Source: an uncultured Bacteroidales bacterium
GTDB taxonomy: Bacteria; Bacteroidota; Bacteroidia; Bacteroidales; Muribaculaceae
Assembly (NCBI GenBank): GCA_902772455.1
Contig: CACYAW010000015.1
Coordinates: 1 to 33,002 of the forward strand
DNA length: 33,002 bases
Reading direction: 5' to 3'
The notes beneath the pieces are model-generated. The model was given only the letters and a program-made list of their open reading frames with translations. It had not been told where the DNA came from and ran no database searches. The position numbers were made by a program, and so were the translations under genes. How positions within the stretch are numbered: position 1 is the stretch's first letter; each line of letters starts with the position of its first letter. Shown piece after piece: positions 8,019 to 16,910 of this stretch.

Positions 8019-9458
8019 ATGGCAACAACGTCGATTGACAATAATAATAGACATCAAGGCAACCGCGGTTCCAAGTTTTTAAAGGACATTGGGGTGTATG
8101 CCATCGGTAACATCGGGTCAAAGCTCATCACTTTCCTGATGGTGCCTTTGTACACCTACTTCGTCCACGACACCGGGGACTTTGGCTACTACGATGTGTG
8201 CCTGACGGTGTGCATGCTGCTGTTGCCGTTTGTCACCTTGCAACTGCGGGATGGCGCCTTCAGGTTTCTGCTTGACTGTGGCGTGGAGGACGAGCGCAAC
8301 CGCATCGTCACCTTCGTTTCCCGCACGATGCTGACAACCATGACGTTATCGCTGCTCATTGCCATACTTCTCGCGCTGTTTACCAACATCCAGTACCTGG
8401 GGTATATTGTCGGCCTGCTCATCGCCATGTCGCTTCAAGAGGTTTATTCTCAGGTATTTCGAGGCCTGGGCAACAACCGGGCATTTGTCATGGTGGGTAT
8501 TCTTGCCGCTTTAGGCATCGGCTTGTTCAGCCTCATCTTTGTCGCTGGCTTGGGCTGGGGCATCAAGGGCATCTTCATGGCCAACATCATTGCACGCCTG
8601 CTTGCCCTGGTGCTGGTCGAGGCCAAAGTCCGCTTGATCACCCGTCACACGCATTGGCACCTCGACGCGCGCAAGGTGGGCCGCGACATCATCCGCTACA
8701 CGCTCCCGTTGCTTCCCGGTTCGTTATGCTGGTGGCTCACCGGCAGCAGTGACCGCCTGTTCATCACCCATTTCCTGAGCTTGGACGCCAATGGCGTTTA
8801 TGCTGTAGCCACCCGTTTCACTGGCATCATCTACACGCTGGCCATCATCTTCTACCAAGCCTGGCAGGAAACGGCAATCCTTCAATATAACAGCCCCGAC
8901 CGCGACCGTTTCTTCTCCAAGATGTTCAACAGCTACATTTACCTGCTGGGCATCATTCTAGTGGGTTACGTGTTTATGCTCAAGGTCAATTATGGATGGC
9001 TCATAGCCGACCAGTATGAAGAAAGCCTGAACTACATCTATCCGCTTGGCCTGTCGGCCGTAATCTTTGCCTTGGCGGCCTTTTTCGACATGGGTTACCA
9101 GTGTGCCAAAGACACCCCGCGCACCCTGCCCGCCATCATGCTCGCCGCCCTGGTCAACGTGATACTTAACTTCGCTCTCATCAAGCCGTTGGGCGTCTAT
9201 GGCGTCATCGTCACACAACTGGTGACCTACATTGTGCTGTTCATCTACCGCTGGTATGACATGAAACGCTATTTTACCTTGAGAATCGACCGCCGCATTG
9301 TAGCTCCCGTGATGGTGATGCTGCTGAGCGCTGTACCGTTCTATTACTGCGACAAGGCTTGGATCAACATCGTCTATATGCTCGCCGCCCTGGGCTGTAT
9401 CGCGGCAGCTTGCGGCAAGGAATTGCGTGACACATTATTGTCAAAATTCGCCAAATAA
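8019..9458 (+). CDS. wzx: Wzx-type polysaccharide flippase (MATE/MVF superfamily)
   Basis: 479 aa and highly hydrophobic, with about 12-14 predicted membrane helices. After a polar 20-residue N-terminus comes the family start FLKDIGVYAIGNIGSKLITF, then MVPLYTYFV and LPGSLCWWLTGSSDRLFITH, typical of polysaccharide-repeat-unit flippases. Role: moves undecaprenyl-PP-linked repeat units across the inner membrane for Wzy polymerisation. First gene of a plus-strand block with export (wza), chain-length/kinase (wzc) and polymerase-like (wzy) genes, so it is a Wzx/Wzy-dependent pathway. The ATG at 8019 is the only canonical start before the conserved region (the next is GTG at codon 26). Confidence 0.92.
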   Translation: MATTSIDNNNRHQGNRGSKFLKDIGVYAIGNIGSKLITFLMVPLYTYFVHDTGDFGYYDVCLTVCMLLLPFVTLQLRDGAFRFLLDCGVEDERNRIVTFVSRTMLTTMTLSLLIAILLALFTNIQYLGYIVGLLIAMSLQEVYSQVFRGLGNNRAFVMVGILAALGIGLFSLIFVAGLGWGIKGIFMANIIARLLALVLVEAKVRLITRHTHWHLDARKVGRDIIRYTLPLLPGSLCWWLTGSSDRLFITHFLSLDANGVYAVATRFTGIIYTLAIIFYQAWQETAILQYNSPDRDRFFSKMFNSYIYLLGIILVGYVFMLKVNYGWLIADQYEESLNYIYPLGLSAVIFALAAFFDMGYQCAKDTPRTLPAIMLAALVNVILNFALIKPLGVYGVIVTQLVTYIVLFIYRWYDMKRYFTLRIDRRIVAPVMVMLLSAVPFYYCDKAWINIVYMLAALGCIAAACGKELRDTLLSKFAK

Positions 9459-9528
9459 TACACCTTAAATATAATAAACCGTCATTATCTTCGTTTAGAG
9501 TACAGACGAAAAACTTTTTTGTAACCGT

Positions 9529-10335
9529 ATGAAATCAAAATTACTGATAGTGATAATCGCAGCCGCCACGCTGATGTCATGTTCAACTACGAAGGATAAT
9601 AAACTGCCTTATTTCATGGATTTGAGAAATCAGCAGCATGGCACATTGCCCAATCCTGAAAACGAATACGTGGTGCTCGTCCAGCCCGATGACGAGCTGG
9701 TAATCACCGTTTCGTCGGTTGTCCCTGAGGCCACTGCCGCCTATAACTTGCCGATGGAAAATCCTGCCATCCGCAGCATGTTGCGCTCGACGACTCAACC
9801 TCGCTCCCAGACTTACATCGTTGATGACAAGGGCTGCATCATGTTGCCGGTATTGGGCCGCATGACGGTGAAGGGCAAGACCACATCACAGATTGCCGAT
9901 GAAATCACGGCCATGGTAGCCCAAAACGTGAAGGACCCCTATGTCCGCGTGGATATCGTGAACTTTGGCGTTGACGTGATGGGAGAAGTGCGCGCTCCCC
10001 AACGCGTCCACACCACACGCCAGAAATACACCGTGCTGGACGCCCTGGCCCAGTGCGGCGACTTGACAGAATACGGCGAACGTGAAAACGTGATCGTTAT
10101 CCGCACCGAAGACGGCAAGCGTGAGTTCCACCGTCTGAACCTGAACAGCAGCGACGTGTTCAACTCGCCCTACTTCTACCTCAAACAGAATGACATCGTG
10201 TATGTCGAGCCCAACCAAATCCGCATCGACAACTCAAAATATAACCAGAACAATGCCTTCAAGCTCTCGGTTATCTCTACCGTTGTGAGCAGCGTGTCGG
10301 TTATAGCATCTCTCGTCATTGCCTTAACAAGATAA
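9529..10335 (+). CDS. wza: Polysaccharide export outer-membrane lipoprotein (Wza/BexD family)
   Basis: 268 aa with a lipoprotein signal peptide (lipobox TLMSC, Cys18). Then come the poly-saccharide-export domain (VQPDDELVITVSS, about residues 50-62; GRMTVKGKTTSQIADEI, about 110-126) and a SLBB-like segment (VDVMGEVRAPQRVH, about 148-161). A C-terminal hydrophobic helix (about 245-266) resembles the membrane-spanning helix of Wza-like proteins. Role: outer-membrane channel for capsule or exopolysaccharide export. 70 nt after wzx and 9 nt before wzc, so cotranscription with wzc is very likely. A weak -7-like box (TATCTTCG, 9486-9493) could give an extra internal promoter. Confidence 0.93.
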   Translation: MKSKLLIVIIAAATLMSCSTTKDNKLPYFMDLRNQQHGTLPNPENEYVVLVQPDDELVITVSSVVPEATAAYNLPMENPAIRSMLRSTTQPRSQTYIVDDKGCIMLPVLGRMTVKGKTTSQIADEITAMVAQNVKDPYVRVDIVNFGVDVMGEVRAPQRVHTTRQKYTVLDALAQCGDLTEYGERENVIVIRTEDGKREFHRLNLNSSDVFNSPYFYLKQNDIVYVEPNQIRIDNSKYNQNNAFKLSVISTVVSSVSVIASLVIALTR

Positions 10336-10344
10336 TCATTAGTC

Positions 10345-12660
10345 ATGGCAGAAAATACAACTATCAACAACCAAGAGGAGCCGATTTTTGACTTCGGCGC
10401 CCTTTTTGATAAATACAAACGTTACTGGTGGCTATTCCTTTTGTCACTCATCGCTTGCGGCCTCCTGGCATGGTTCTACATCAGGGTCGCCAACCGAGTC
10501 TATGACGTGAAAGCGGTGGTGCTTGTCGCACAGGAAGACAACAGCTCAAGTGCCGGAGCCAACCTGCTCAAGAGCATGAAGCTCATGGGCGGTGGAGGAA
10601 AAGTTGAGGACGAAATGATTGTTTTCTCGTCCCAGGAATTGTGCACCGAGGTCGCCAAGCGCTTGAAGCTCAACCGCAGATACATCGAGGACAAGGGCTG
10701 GTACAAGCCTAAAAAAGACCATTACGGCAGTACCCCTATCGAGGTGGTCGCCCCCGAGGAGATGTTCGACACCTTGTCATCGGTCAGCTTCAAGATCGAT
10801 GTCAACAAGGAGGGGATGGCCAACATTAAGGCCCGCGCCGGCAAGGAGAAACTGGCCAACATCAAGAATTGCAGGCTTCCGGCTACCTTCAAGACAACTT
10901 ATGGAACATTCACTGTCAAGGCTACCGAGAACTACAAGCCCAAGAAGCCGTGCCACATCAAGGCATCGCTCGTGGGCTCGCAATATTGCGGACAGGCCCT
11001 GAACAAAAAAATCAAGGTCAAGCTCATCAACAAAAAAGCCAACGGCATCAACCTGAGCATTAACGAGAATGTAAAGAGCCGAGGCCGTGACATCCTGAAC
11101 ACCCTCATCAGCCTGTATAATGAACGGGGACAGGAAGAGAAAGACGAGCAGGCCATCAACACGGCCAAGTTCATCGACGAGCGCCTCGCCCTCATCTACA
11201 AGGGCCTGACCAGCAGCGAGGCTGATATCGAAGCCTTCAGGCTCAGGAACAACATGATCAATGTTGACCTGCAGATGAAGAACGAGATGGCCAAGCAGGA
11301 AATGGCCGACCGTGCCATCATCAAACTCGAGACCAACAAGCGGTTGCTGGGCATGGTCAAGGATTTTGTCAACGACCCCGCCAACAAGCACAGCTACATC
11401 CCCTTTGACGTGGACTCGAGTGCCGCATCAGGTTCCATCAAGGCCTATAACAACCTGCTTGTCAAGCGACAGGAGCTCGAGCAGTCGGCCAAGGGCGACA
11501 ATATTGCCCTCAAGCGCATCGATGAGCAAATCGAGAGCATGCACAGCAATATCCTGAAAGGTGTCAATTCCTCAATCAAGGCCCTTGACATGCAGATCAA
11601 CCGTGCACAAGGCCAGACCAATGCAACGAACAGCGCCATGGGCAAGGTGCCCAGCGTGGAACGTGAGGCCCAAGACCTGTATCGCCAGCAGGGCATCCAA
11701 AACGCGCTCTACACCTTCCTGCTCCAGAAGCGCGAGGAGAACTCCCTTGTGTTGGCAGCCACCACGCCTAAGGGCAAGATTGTGGATCATGCCTATGCCT
11801 CGATCAATCCTATCAAGCCCGCGAAATACAAGATCTATTTCCTGGCGCTGCTTGCAGGTTTGCTCATGCCGCTGGCATTGCTGTTCCTGAAGAACCTGCT
11901 CACCACCAAGTTCTCTTCACAGGAAGAGCTGCAGAACATCAGCAAGGCGCCTGTCATCGGCGAAATCTGCCACAACCGTCACCGCTCTGAACTGGTGGTC
12001 AAAGAGGGCAAATCGTCGTCGATTGTCGAACTATTCAGGCTGCTACGCAACAACATCCAGTTCATGCTTCCCACCAACGACGACAAGGTCATGCTCGTCA
12101 CCAGCTCGGTATCGGGCGAGGGCAAATCGTTTATCAGCACCAATCTGGCATCATCATTCTCGTTGCTGGGTAAACGTGTTGTGCTTGTGGGCATGGACAT
12201 CCGCAGCCCCAAGCTCGCCCAGATGCTGAACCTCAACGAGTCACCGGGCGTCACGGCATTCCTTGCCAAACGTGATGTGGAACTGAACGATGTGATTCAG
12301 CATTGCCCCGAGGTGCAGAACCTCGACATCATCGTTGGCGGCACCATTCCTCCCAACCCGTCGGAGTTGCTGCTCACGACCCGTGTGCAGGAACTTATCG
12401 ACCAGCTCAAGGAACGTTATGACTATGTCATCATCGACTCGGCACCCATTGCCATGGTGAGCGATACCTACTCGCTGACACGATATGCCAACGTGACCGT
12501 CTATGTCACCCGAGCCAACTACACAAAGCGCAGCCTAGTGCGCTACATGAACAACGCCCTGTCGCGCCGTCAGCTCAACAATGTGGCTGTGGTGCTCAAC
12601 GACAGCAATCCCAAGATGTCGCAGGGCTATGGCTACGGCTATGGTCAGGAAAAAGATTAA
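10345..12660 (+). CDS. wzc: Wzc-type chain-length regulator and bacterial tyrosine kinase
   Basis: 771 aa. The Wzz domain begins after a short N-terminus, with membrane helix 1 at about residues 28-48 and helix 2 at about 495-515. A helical periplasmic part lies between them. The cytoplasmic BY-kinase domain has Walker A (SGEGKS, Lys594), Walker A' (VVLVGMDIRSP) and Walker B (YDYVIIDSAPIAMVSD). It ends with a small Tyr cluster (Tyr762, 764, 766, alternating with Gly), the expected autophosphorylation tail. Role: controls polymer length and couples Wzy polymerisation to Wza export through cycles of phosphorylation. No separate phosphatase (Wzb) gene is seen nearby. 9 nt after wza and 13 nt before the wzy-like gene. 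Confidence 0.95.
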   Translation: MAENTTINNQEEPIFDFGALFDKYKRYWWLFLLSLIACGLLAWFYIRVANRVYDVKAVVLVAQEDNSSSAGANLLKSMKLMGGGGKVEDEMIVFSSQELCTEVAKRLKLNRRYIEDKGWYKPKKDHYGSTPIEVVAPEEMFDTLSSVSFKIDVNKEGMANIKARAGKEKLANIKNCRLPATFKTTYGTFTVKATENYKPKKPCHIKASLVGSQYCGQALNKKIKVKLINKKANGINLSINENVKSRGRDILNTLISLYNERGQEEKDEQAINTAKFIDERLALIYKGLTSSEADIEAFRLRNNMINVDLQMKNEMAKQEMADRAIIKLETNKRLLGMVKDFVNDPANKHSYIPFDVDSSAASGSIKAYNNLLVKRQELEQSAKGDNIALKRIDEQIESMHSNILKGVNSSIKALDMQINRAQGQTNATNSAMGKVPSVEREAQDLYRQQGIQNALYTFLLQKREENSLVLAATTPKGKIVDHAYASINPIKPAKYKIYFLALLAGLLMPLALLFLKNLLTTKFSSQEELQNISKAPVIGEICHNRHRSELVVKEGKSSSIVELFRLLRNNIQFMLPTNDDKVMLVTSSVSGEGKSFISTNLASSFSLLGKRVVLVGMDIRSPKLAQMLNLNESPGVTAFLAKRDVELNDVIQHCPEVQNLDIIVGGTIPPNPSELLLTTRVQELIDQLKERYDYVIIDSAPIAMVSDTYSLTRYANVTVYVTRANYTKRSLVRYMNNALSRRQLNNVAVVLNDSNPKMSQGYGYGYGQEKD

Positions 12661-12673
12661 CTGATACAAGGGG

Positions 12674-14023
12674 ATGCAGGTCCGCAAGTCCATACTCATT
12701 GAAGGCCTCTTGATGGGTGTGTTCTGGGTATTGGCCGTTGTCGGCTTCATCTGTGATGAGATTGTCCCAGGGCTGGAATCGCTACGCACCTACATCATGC
12801 TGGTGTGCGACGCCGTTCTTGTGTTGCTGGGGCTGGCGTGCCTGCGACACCGTGCCGACATTGTCTTCATCGCTGTATTGGCGTTGCTGTGTTTCTCTAG
12901 CAGCGTGGTAATGAATGGCTTGTCGTTACCGTTTTCATTGAATGGTATGCGCGTTTTCATCGGCGCCATGTTCATCTACCCGATTTTCAGGTACTTCATG
13001 GATGACCAAAACCGCCGTGAACACTTCATCAAGACGTTTGACAAGCAACTCGAGTATTTCCTGTGGCTGCAGGTCCCTTGCATCGCCTATCAGTTTATCG
13101 TCTATGGCGCCGGCGACCACGGCGGTGGCTCGCTGGGCAACTGGTATTCGGGCGTCATCTCGATGCTCATCTATCTCATTTCCTTCTATCTGTTGAAGAA
13201 GCACATTAACCCGAGGTATTTCTTGAGTTCAATCATGAACAACTTCAAATATGTGCTGTTGCTCACCCCCACGTTCTTCAACGAGACGAAGATCAGCTTT
13301 GTACTGCTGGTGCTCTACTTCATCCTGCTGATGCCCATCGACAAGCGCATGTTCTCCCGCGCGATTATTGTCATGCCATTGATGGGAACGCTATTTATTG
13401 TGGGCTACACCACCTACAAGTTAACCTATCAGGGTGACGTGCCAAGCACTGCCGAAGGGATCAACATCTTCAGTGAGAATTATCTCGTTGAATATGTTTT
13501 CAGCGATCTGGAGAATGCCGAGGAGAATGTGGAATGGGGACTGGAGAACAACGAATCGGGAGTAGCCGACGTTCCCCGCTTGACCAAATTCCTGCTCTTA
13601 CCCATGTTTGAGGAAGAGAATCCCGGACATGTGTTGCTGGGCTTTGGCGTTGGGCACTTCAAGGGCGGCACAAAAATGGACCATTCAGACTTCTTTGACC
13701 AATATGAGTGGTATCTGGTGGGAACCATCCCCTATCTGATTCACATTTACTTGCAGCTGGGCGTGGTTGGGGTGCTGCTGTTCATCACCTTCCTGGTTTC
13801 ACTATTCATCCGTCATCCCGAAGGTTACTCGAAACGAGACTTAAACCTGCAACTCTTTTTAGCGCTGCTCATCGGTGCCATTTTCTTCTACGCCGAGTCG
13901 CTGCGCGATCCTCTATTCTGTATCGTTGTTTACGGCTTAATTGCAATTTCATGGCAGCCCAGCGAATTGCCCCAGGACGCAACCGACGACACTGCTGACG
14001 CCACCGAAGCCACTAATGCTTGA
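12674..14023 (+). CDS. Wzy/O-antigen polymerase-like integral membrane protein
   Basis: 449 aa with about ten or more hydrophobic helices and one large soluble loop (about residues 255-330, acidic, with repeated Glu/Asn). The motif FFNETKISFVLLVLYF is familiar from polysaccharide-locus polymerase/ligase-like proteins of Bacteroidetes. Near the C-terminus GFGVGHF begins a loop followed by further helices, as in O-antigen polymerases. The tail is Asp/Thr/Ala-rich. Position after wzx-wza-wzc and topology favour a repeat-unit polymerase. Sequence motifs for Wzy are weak in general, so a ligase or another glycan membrane protein is possible. Its last 11 nt overlap the convergent GT2 gene tail to tail. 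Confidence 0.72.
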   Translation: MQVRKSILIEGLLMGVFWVLAVVGFICDEIVPGLESLRTYIMLVCDAVLVLLGLACLRHRADIVFIAVLALLCFSSSVVMNGLSLPFSLNGMRVFIGAMFIYPIFRYFMDDQNRREHFIKTFDKQLEYFLWLQVPCIAYQFIVYGAGDHGGGSLGNWYSGVISMLIYLISFYLLKKHINPRYFLSSIMNNFKYVLLLTPTFFNETKISFVLLVLYFILLMPIDKRMFSRAIIVMPLMGTLFIVGYTTYKLTYQGDVPSTAEGINIFSENYLVEYVFSDLENAEENVEWGLENNESGVADVPRLTKFLLLPMFEEENPGHVLLGFGVGHFKGGTKMDHSDFFDQYEWYLVGTIPYLIHIYLQLGVVGVLLFITFLVSLFIRHPEGYSKRDLNLQLFLALLIGAIFFYAESLRDPLFCIVVYGLIAISWQPSELPQDATDDTADATEATNA

Positions 14024-14963
14024 ACAGCCGTTTAAGTCGGCGAACGGCCTGCACACACCAGTGGCACATCGCAGGATAGTGCAGCAGGGACTGCAGTATC
14101 TTATAACGGCATGACAACTGATGACTATTGTCATGTATTGCCTCTTTCACCCATGGCCTGCTGCTGTCCAGCGGATAGACAAAGAATGCAAGCCTATCAA
14201 GTTTCATGCACAACAGCTCCTTTGCCAGCGAATCCATTTTGCCACGGGCCCGCAGGTTATCCTCGACATGGCCAAAAAAGGTTTCCCACCCGTCAAGATT
14301 CCCCAACAGGCGGCTGGTGGAGGTCAGAGACGTGGGCACATAGTGGTATTTCATGGCCGGTGTGTTGAAAAAGCCGACCTTGTTCACACGGGCGCTCAGC
14401 ATGATGTACATGAGCACATCCTCGTTAGGGAACACCTCACCGTTTGAGGGGAAAAGACTATCATCCCATATCTCACGGCGACACAGGTACTCCCCCTGGG
14501 CACACATGCATCGACGGTCAAACAGGAAGCGCAAGAACTCGTCTCCGTCGAGAACACCTTCTACAACATGTTGAATCTCAAAACTTTTCTCACCGGCAAC
14601 CTTAATCATCGATCCAAAGGCCAAATCCAGCTGGTGCTCCACTATCTTGTCATATAAGAAGGCAATAGTGCCGGGCAACAACTCGTCATCAGCGTCCAGA
14701 TATGCGATATAGTCACCCGCGGCCTCATGGAGGGCTGTGCGACGGGCTTCGGCTGGGCCTTTATTGTCCTGATGGAGCACCCTGACACGCCCATCTTGAG
14801 AAGCCAACCGATTGGCTACCGTCAAAGTCTCATCAGTAGAACCGTCGTCCACAACCACGACCTCAACATTGCCATAGGTCTGCGCCAAAGCGCTCTCCAC
14901 ACTGCGTGAGAGGTAGGTAGCTGCATTATAAGCAGGGATAAGGATGGATATTAATGGTGACAT
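14013..14963 (-). CDS. Family 2 glycosyltransferase
   Basis: 316 aa. Classic GT2 (GT-A fold) N-terminus: SPLISILIPAYNAATYLSRS, then VEVVVVDDGSTDETL (nucleotide-sugar-binding Asp pair, about residues 34-48) and YIAYLDADDELLPG (DxD region, about 90-103). The C-terminal part is basic with LKRLFKH at the end. Inverting transferase that adds a sugar to a lipid-linked repeat unit on the cytoplasmic face; donor and acceptor cannot be assigned. It is transcribed against the wzx-wzy block and overlaps the wzy-like gene by 11 nt. Confidence 0.93.
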   Translation of the reverse strand: MSPLISILIPAYNAATYLSRSVESALAQTYGNVEVVVVDDGSTDETLTVANRLASQDGRVRVLHQDNKGPAEARRTALHEAAGDYIAYLDADDELLPGTIAFLYDKIVEHQLDLAFGSMIKVAGEKSFEIQHVVEGVLDGDEFLRFLFDRRCMCAQGEYLCRREIWDDSLFPSNGEVFPNEDVLMYIMLSARVNKVGFFNTPAMKYHYVPTSLTSTSRLLGNLDGWETFFGHVEDNLRARGKMDSLAKELLCMKLDRLAFFVYPLDSSRPWVKEAIHDNSHQLSCRYKILQSLLHYPAMCHWCVQAVRRLKRLFKH

Positions 14964-14982
14964 ACTGATGATTATTTTGCCG

Positions 14983-14990
14983 CAAAGTTA
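14983..14990 (-). promoter_or_regulatory. -7 promoter element (TAACTTTG) for the GT2 gene
   Basis: Perfect TAnnTTTG on the minus strand, 20 nt upstream of the GT2 ATG at 14963. No good TTG at the -33 distance was found. Confidence 0.45.
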
Positions 14991-15049
14991 CAATCAATTT
15001 CGATATTCTGGAAAAGCATAGCGAGAAAATAAGGCCATCGCATGGAATT

Positions 15050-15079
15050 TTGTTACTTTCAAAAAATACACTATCTTTG
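15050..15079 (+). promoter_or_regulatory. Promoter of the beta-helix gene
   Basis: TTG at 15050-15052, a 19-nt spacer, then TATCTTTG at 15072-15079: a full match to the Bacteroidetes consensus. The ATG of the gene is 32 nt further on. Confidence 0.65.
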
Positions 15080-15110
15080 CCAATTATAGCACATAACAAC
15101 AGGATTAACA

Positions 15111-16808
15111 ATGAAACAGTTTGCAAAATACATCTTCCTTGCCCTTCTATTCTGCTCAATGGCGTTTACCGGGCAGTCTAGAACCTTTCGAATCGATATC
15201 AGCAAGATGCAAGACGACCTGCCGATGGAGTTACGCAAATTTTGTGAGAAGGTCACCTATGCTGACACTATCTTCCTCAACTTCGGAAAGGGGACATATA
15301 GAATTGACGCTACTGTTGAATGCAAGTGCCATGTGATCTTGAGGGGAGAGAGCCGCGAAAACACTAAAATCGTGTTTGCCCATGGACGCAACCGCAACAA
15401 TCTGAAAGCGTACACCTCGGATGCGTTTTTCAAGTTTGACGGCACACCCGCCCACCCCATCTCAGTCAGCATCAGTGATATCGCTTTCGACATTGAGCAA
15501 CATGAGGGCATCCTGTGGAAAGAAGCCGAACGCTATGCCGTCAAAATATATCATGCCAACCGGGTTGATGTGCATGATGTTACCAGCTACTTGGAAAATG
15601 CCAAAATCACCAACTTCGATTTGCGCGTTTGCTCCAATGTCTCCTTTACCAACAACGAAATCACCAATTTCAACAACTGCGAAACAGGAGGCTGCTTGTG
15701 GCTCAGGGGAGAGATGCACAATGTAACCATCAGTGGAAACACATTCCGCAAATATGGCAAAGATGAGGCTGTAGCCATCTTTGACAATGTGATAGACAGC
15801 TCAAACAGCCACACTCGCGGAGCAGCCAGCCGCACCAATATCAATATTGAGGATAACGTTTTTTATTATGGCGGATATACAGGCAAGGACAAAGACCCAT
15901 CGGCTGTGCCTGGGATGATTGTCTCCCTGCTGACTAACGACCAAGAAAACAGTCCTGAATGCACGACGGCCAATTTCCATTTGCGAAACAACAGATTCCA
16001 AATTGACGATGCGGTCCAGCGTTGCATTTACATTGGCTTTTCTCCCAAAGACAAGCATAATAACATCTATATTGAGAATAACCAAATCATCAATAATGAC
16101 ATCGGCCGGGAATGGAATTATTCTCACGATGACATTACAGTGCAGGACATGAGCGCCACGCTCGACACCATACACATTTCACGCAACAGTATCATCAACC
16201 GCAATCTTGTGATAAAGAGTGATGGCGGCAACGGATATGTATTCCTGCACCACTATGGCGGCAATGTTTCACTCACGGGCAACAAAATCGTTGATGAAAT
16301 GACCGTCAACCCCGAAACCGGCAAACCGGCAGGTGTTCAACTCATCTATTGCGGCGCTAAAAACGGATCGGTCACGATGGATGGCAATGTGTTTAAGGGT
16401 GTTAGCCGTTTGGCATTTCTCAGCACGAGCAAACGGGTGGACACATTCACCATTAATGCCGTAAACAATTATTTCTCGGGGGACCCCCATGTTTATTGCG
16501 ATAACATTCAACAGGTTCACCTCTTTTTCTCAAGAAATACACTGGTATGCAATAATTCCGGTTTCTTTCTCAGGAACTTTCCTGACGACGGCTCAATTAC
16601 CTTTAATAACAATGATGTGACTGTCACACCAGGCAACGGCACCTTTATGATCAAATGGGGAAAGGGTTCTGATAACCGTATGCGTTTCAAACGCATAGAG
16701 ATCAGCGGAAACATTTTCCATGGGGTCAACAACGAGAAGGAGCTATTGAAAAACATTAAAAACGTCTGCAAACGCAAATTGAAGCGGAACACCTACTTCT
16801 CAAAGTGA
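15111..16808 (+). CDS. Exported right-handed parallel beta-helix protein
   Basis: 565 aa. The N-terminus KYIFLALLFCSMAFTGQS is a probable Sec signal peptide. The rest has repeated short strands with Asn-rich turns of the type NISGN.F / I.NN.I, for example MHNVTISGNTF, NIYIENNQIIN, TIHISRNSIIN and VSLTGNKIVD: the ladder pattern of pectate-lyase-like parallel beta-helices. The first part includes KGTYRID and HVILRGESREN, as in polysaccharide-lyase or hydrolase-like beta-helix proteins. Known relatives cleave, epimerise or bind acidic polysaccharides; I cannot identify catalytic residues. Encoded inside the polysaccharide locus with its own promoter, so processing of the exported polymer is an inference. 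No T9SS C-terminal sorting domain is visible. Confidence 0.78.
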   Translation: MKQFAKYIFLALLFCSMAFTGQSRTFRIDISKMQDDLPMELRKFCEKVTYADTIFLNFGKGTYRIDATVECKCHVILRGESRENTKIVFAHGRNRNNLKAYTSDAFFKFDGTPAHPISVSISDIAFDIEQHEGILWKEAERYAVKIYHANRVDVHDVTSYLENAKITNFDLRVCSNVSFTNNEITNFNNCETGGCLWLRGEMHNVTISGNTFRKYGKDEAVAIFDNVIDSSNSHTRGAASRTNINIEDNVFYYGGYTGKDKDPSAVPGMIVSLLTNDQENSPECTTANFHLRNNRFQIDDAVQRCIYIGFSPKDKHNNIYIENNQIINNDIGREWNYSHDDITVQDMSATLDTIHISRNSIINRNLVIKSDGGNGYVFLHHYGGNVSLTGNKIVDEMTVNPETGKPAGVQLIYCGAKNGSVTMDGNVFKGVSRLAFLSTSKRVDTFTINAVNNYFSGDPHVYCDNIQQVHLFFSRNTLVCNNSGFFLRNFPDDGSITFNNNDVTVTPGNGTFMIKWGKGSDNRMRFKRIEISGNIFHGVNNEKELLKNIKNVCKRKLKRNTYFSK

Positions 16809-16880
16809 GACAACAAACGATTAAAGGGCAAATAAACGGTTTTCTTTATTCAGATGACATGAGCATTTGAAAAATCTATT

Positions 16881-16888
16881 TATCTTTG
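16881..16888 (+). promoter_or_regulatory. -7 promoter element (TATCTTTG) for the GT4 gene at 16911
   Basis: Perfect TAnnTTTG, identical to the -7 box of the beta-helix gene, 22 nt before the ATG. The -33 TTG is not at the ideal distance. Confidence 0.5.
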
Positions 16889-16910
16889 CACTTAAACAAT
16901 AAGACAATGC

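Noticed and set aside
9486-9493. Separate promoter for wza (TATCTTCG)
   Set aside because: One mismatch and no -33 TTG at a proper distance; operon transcription from wzx is the simpler explanation.
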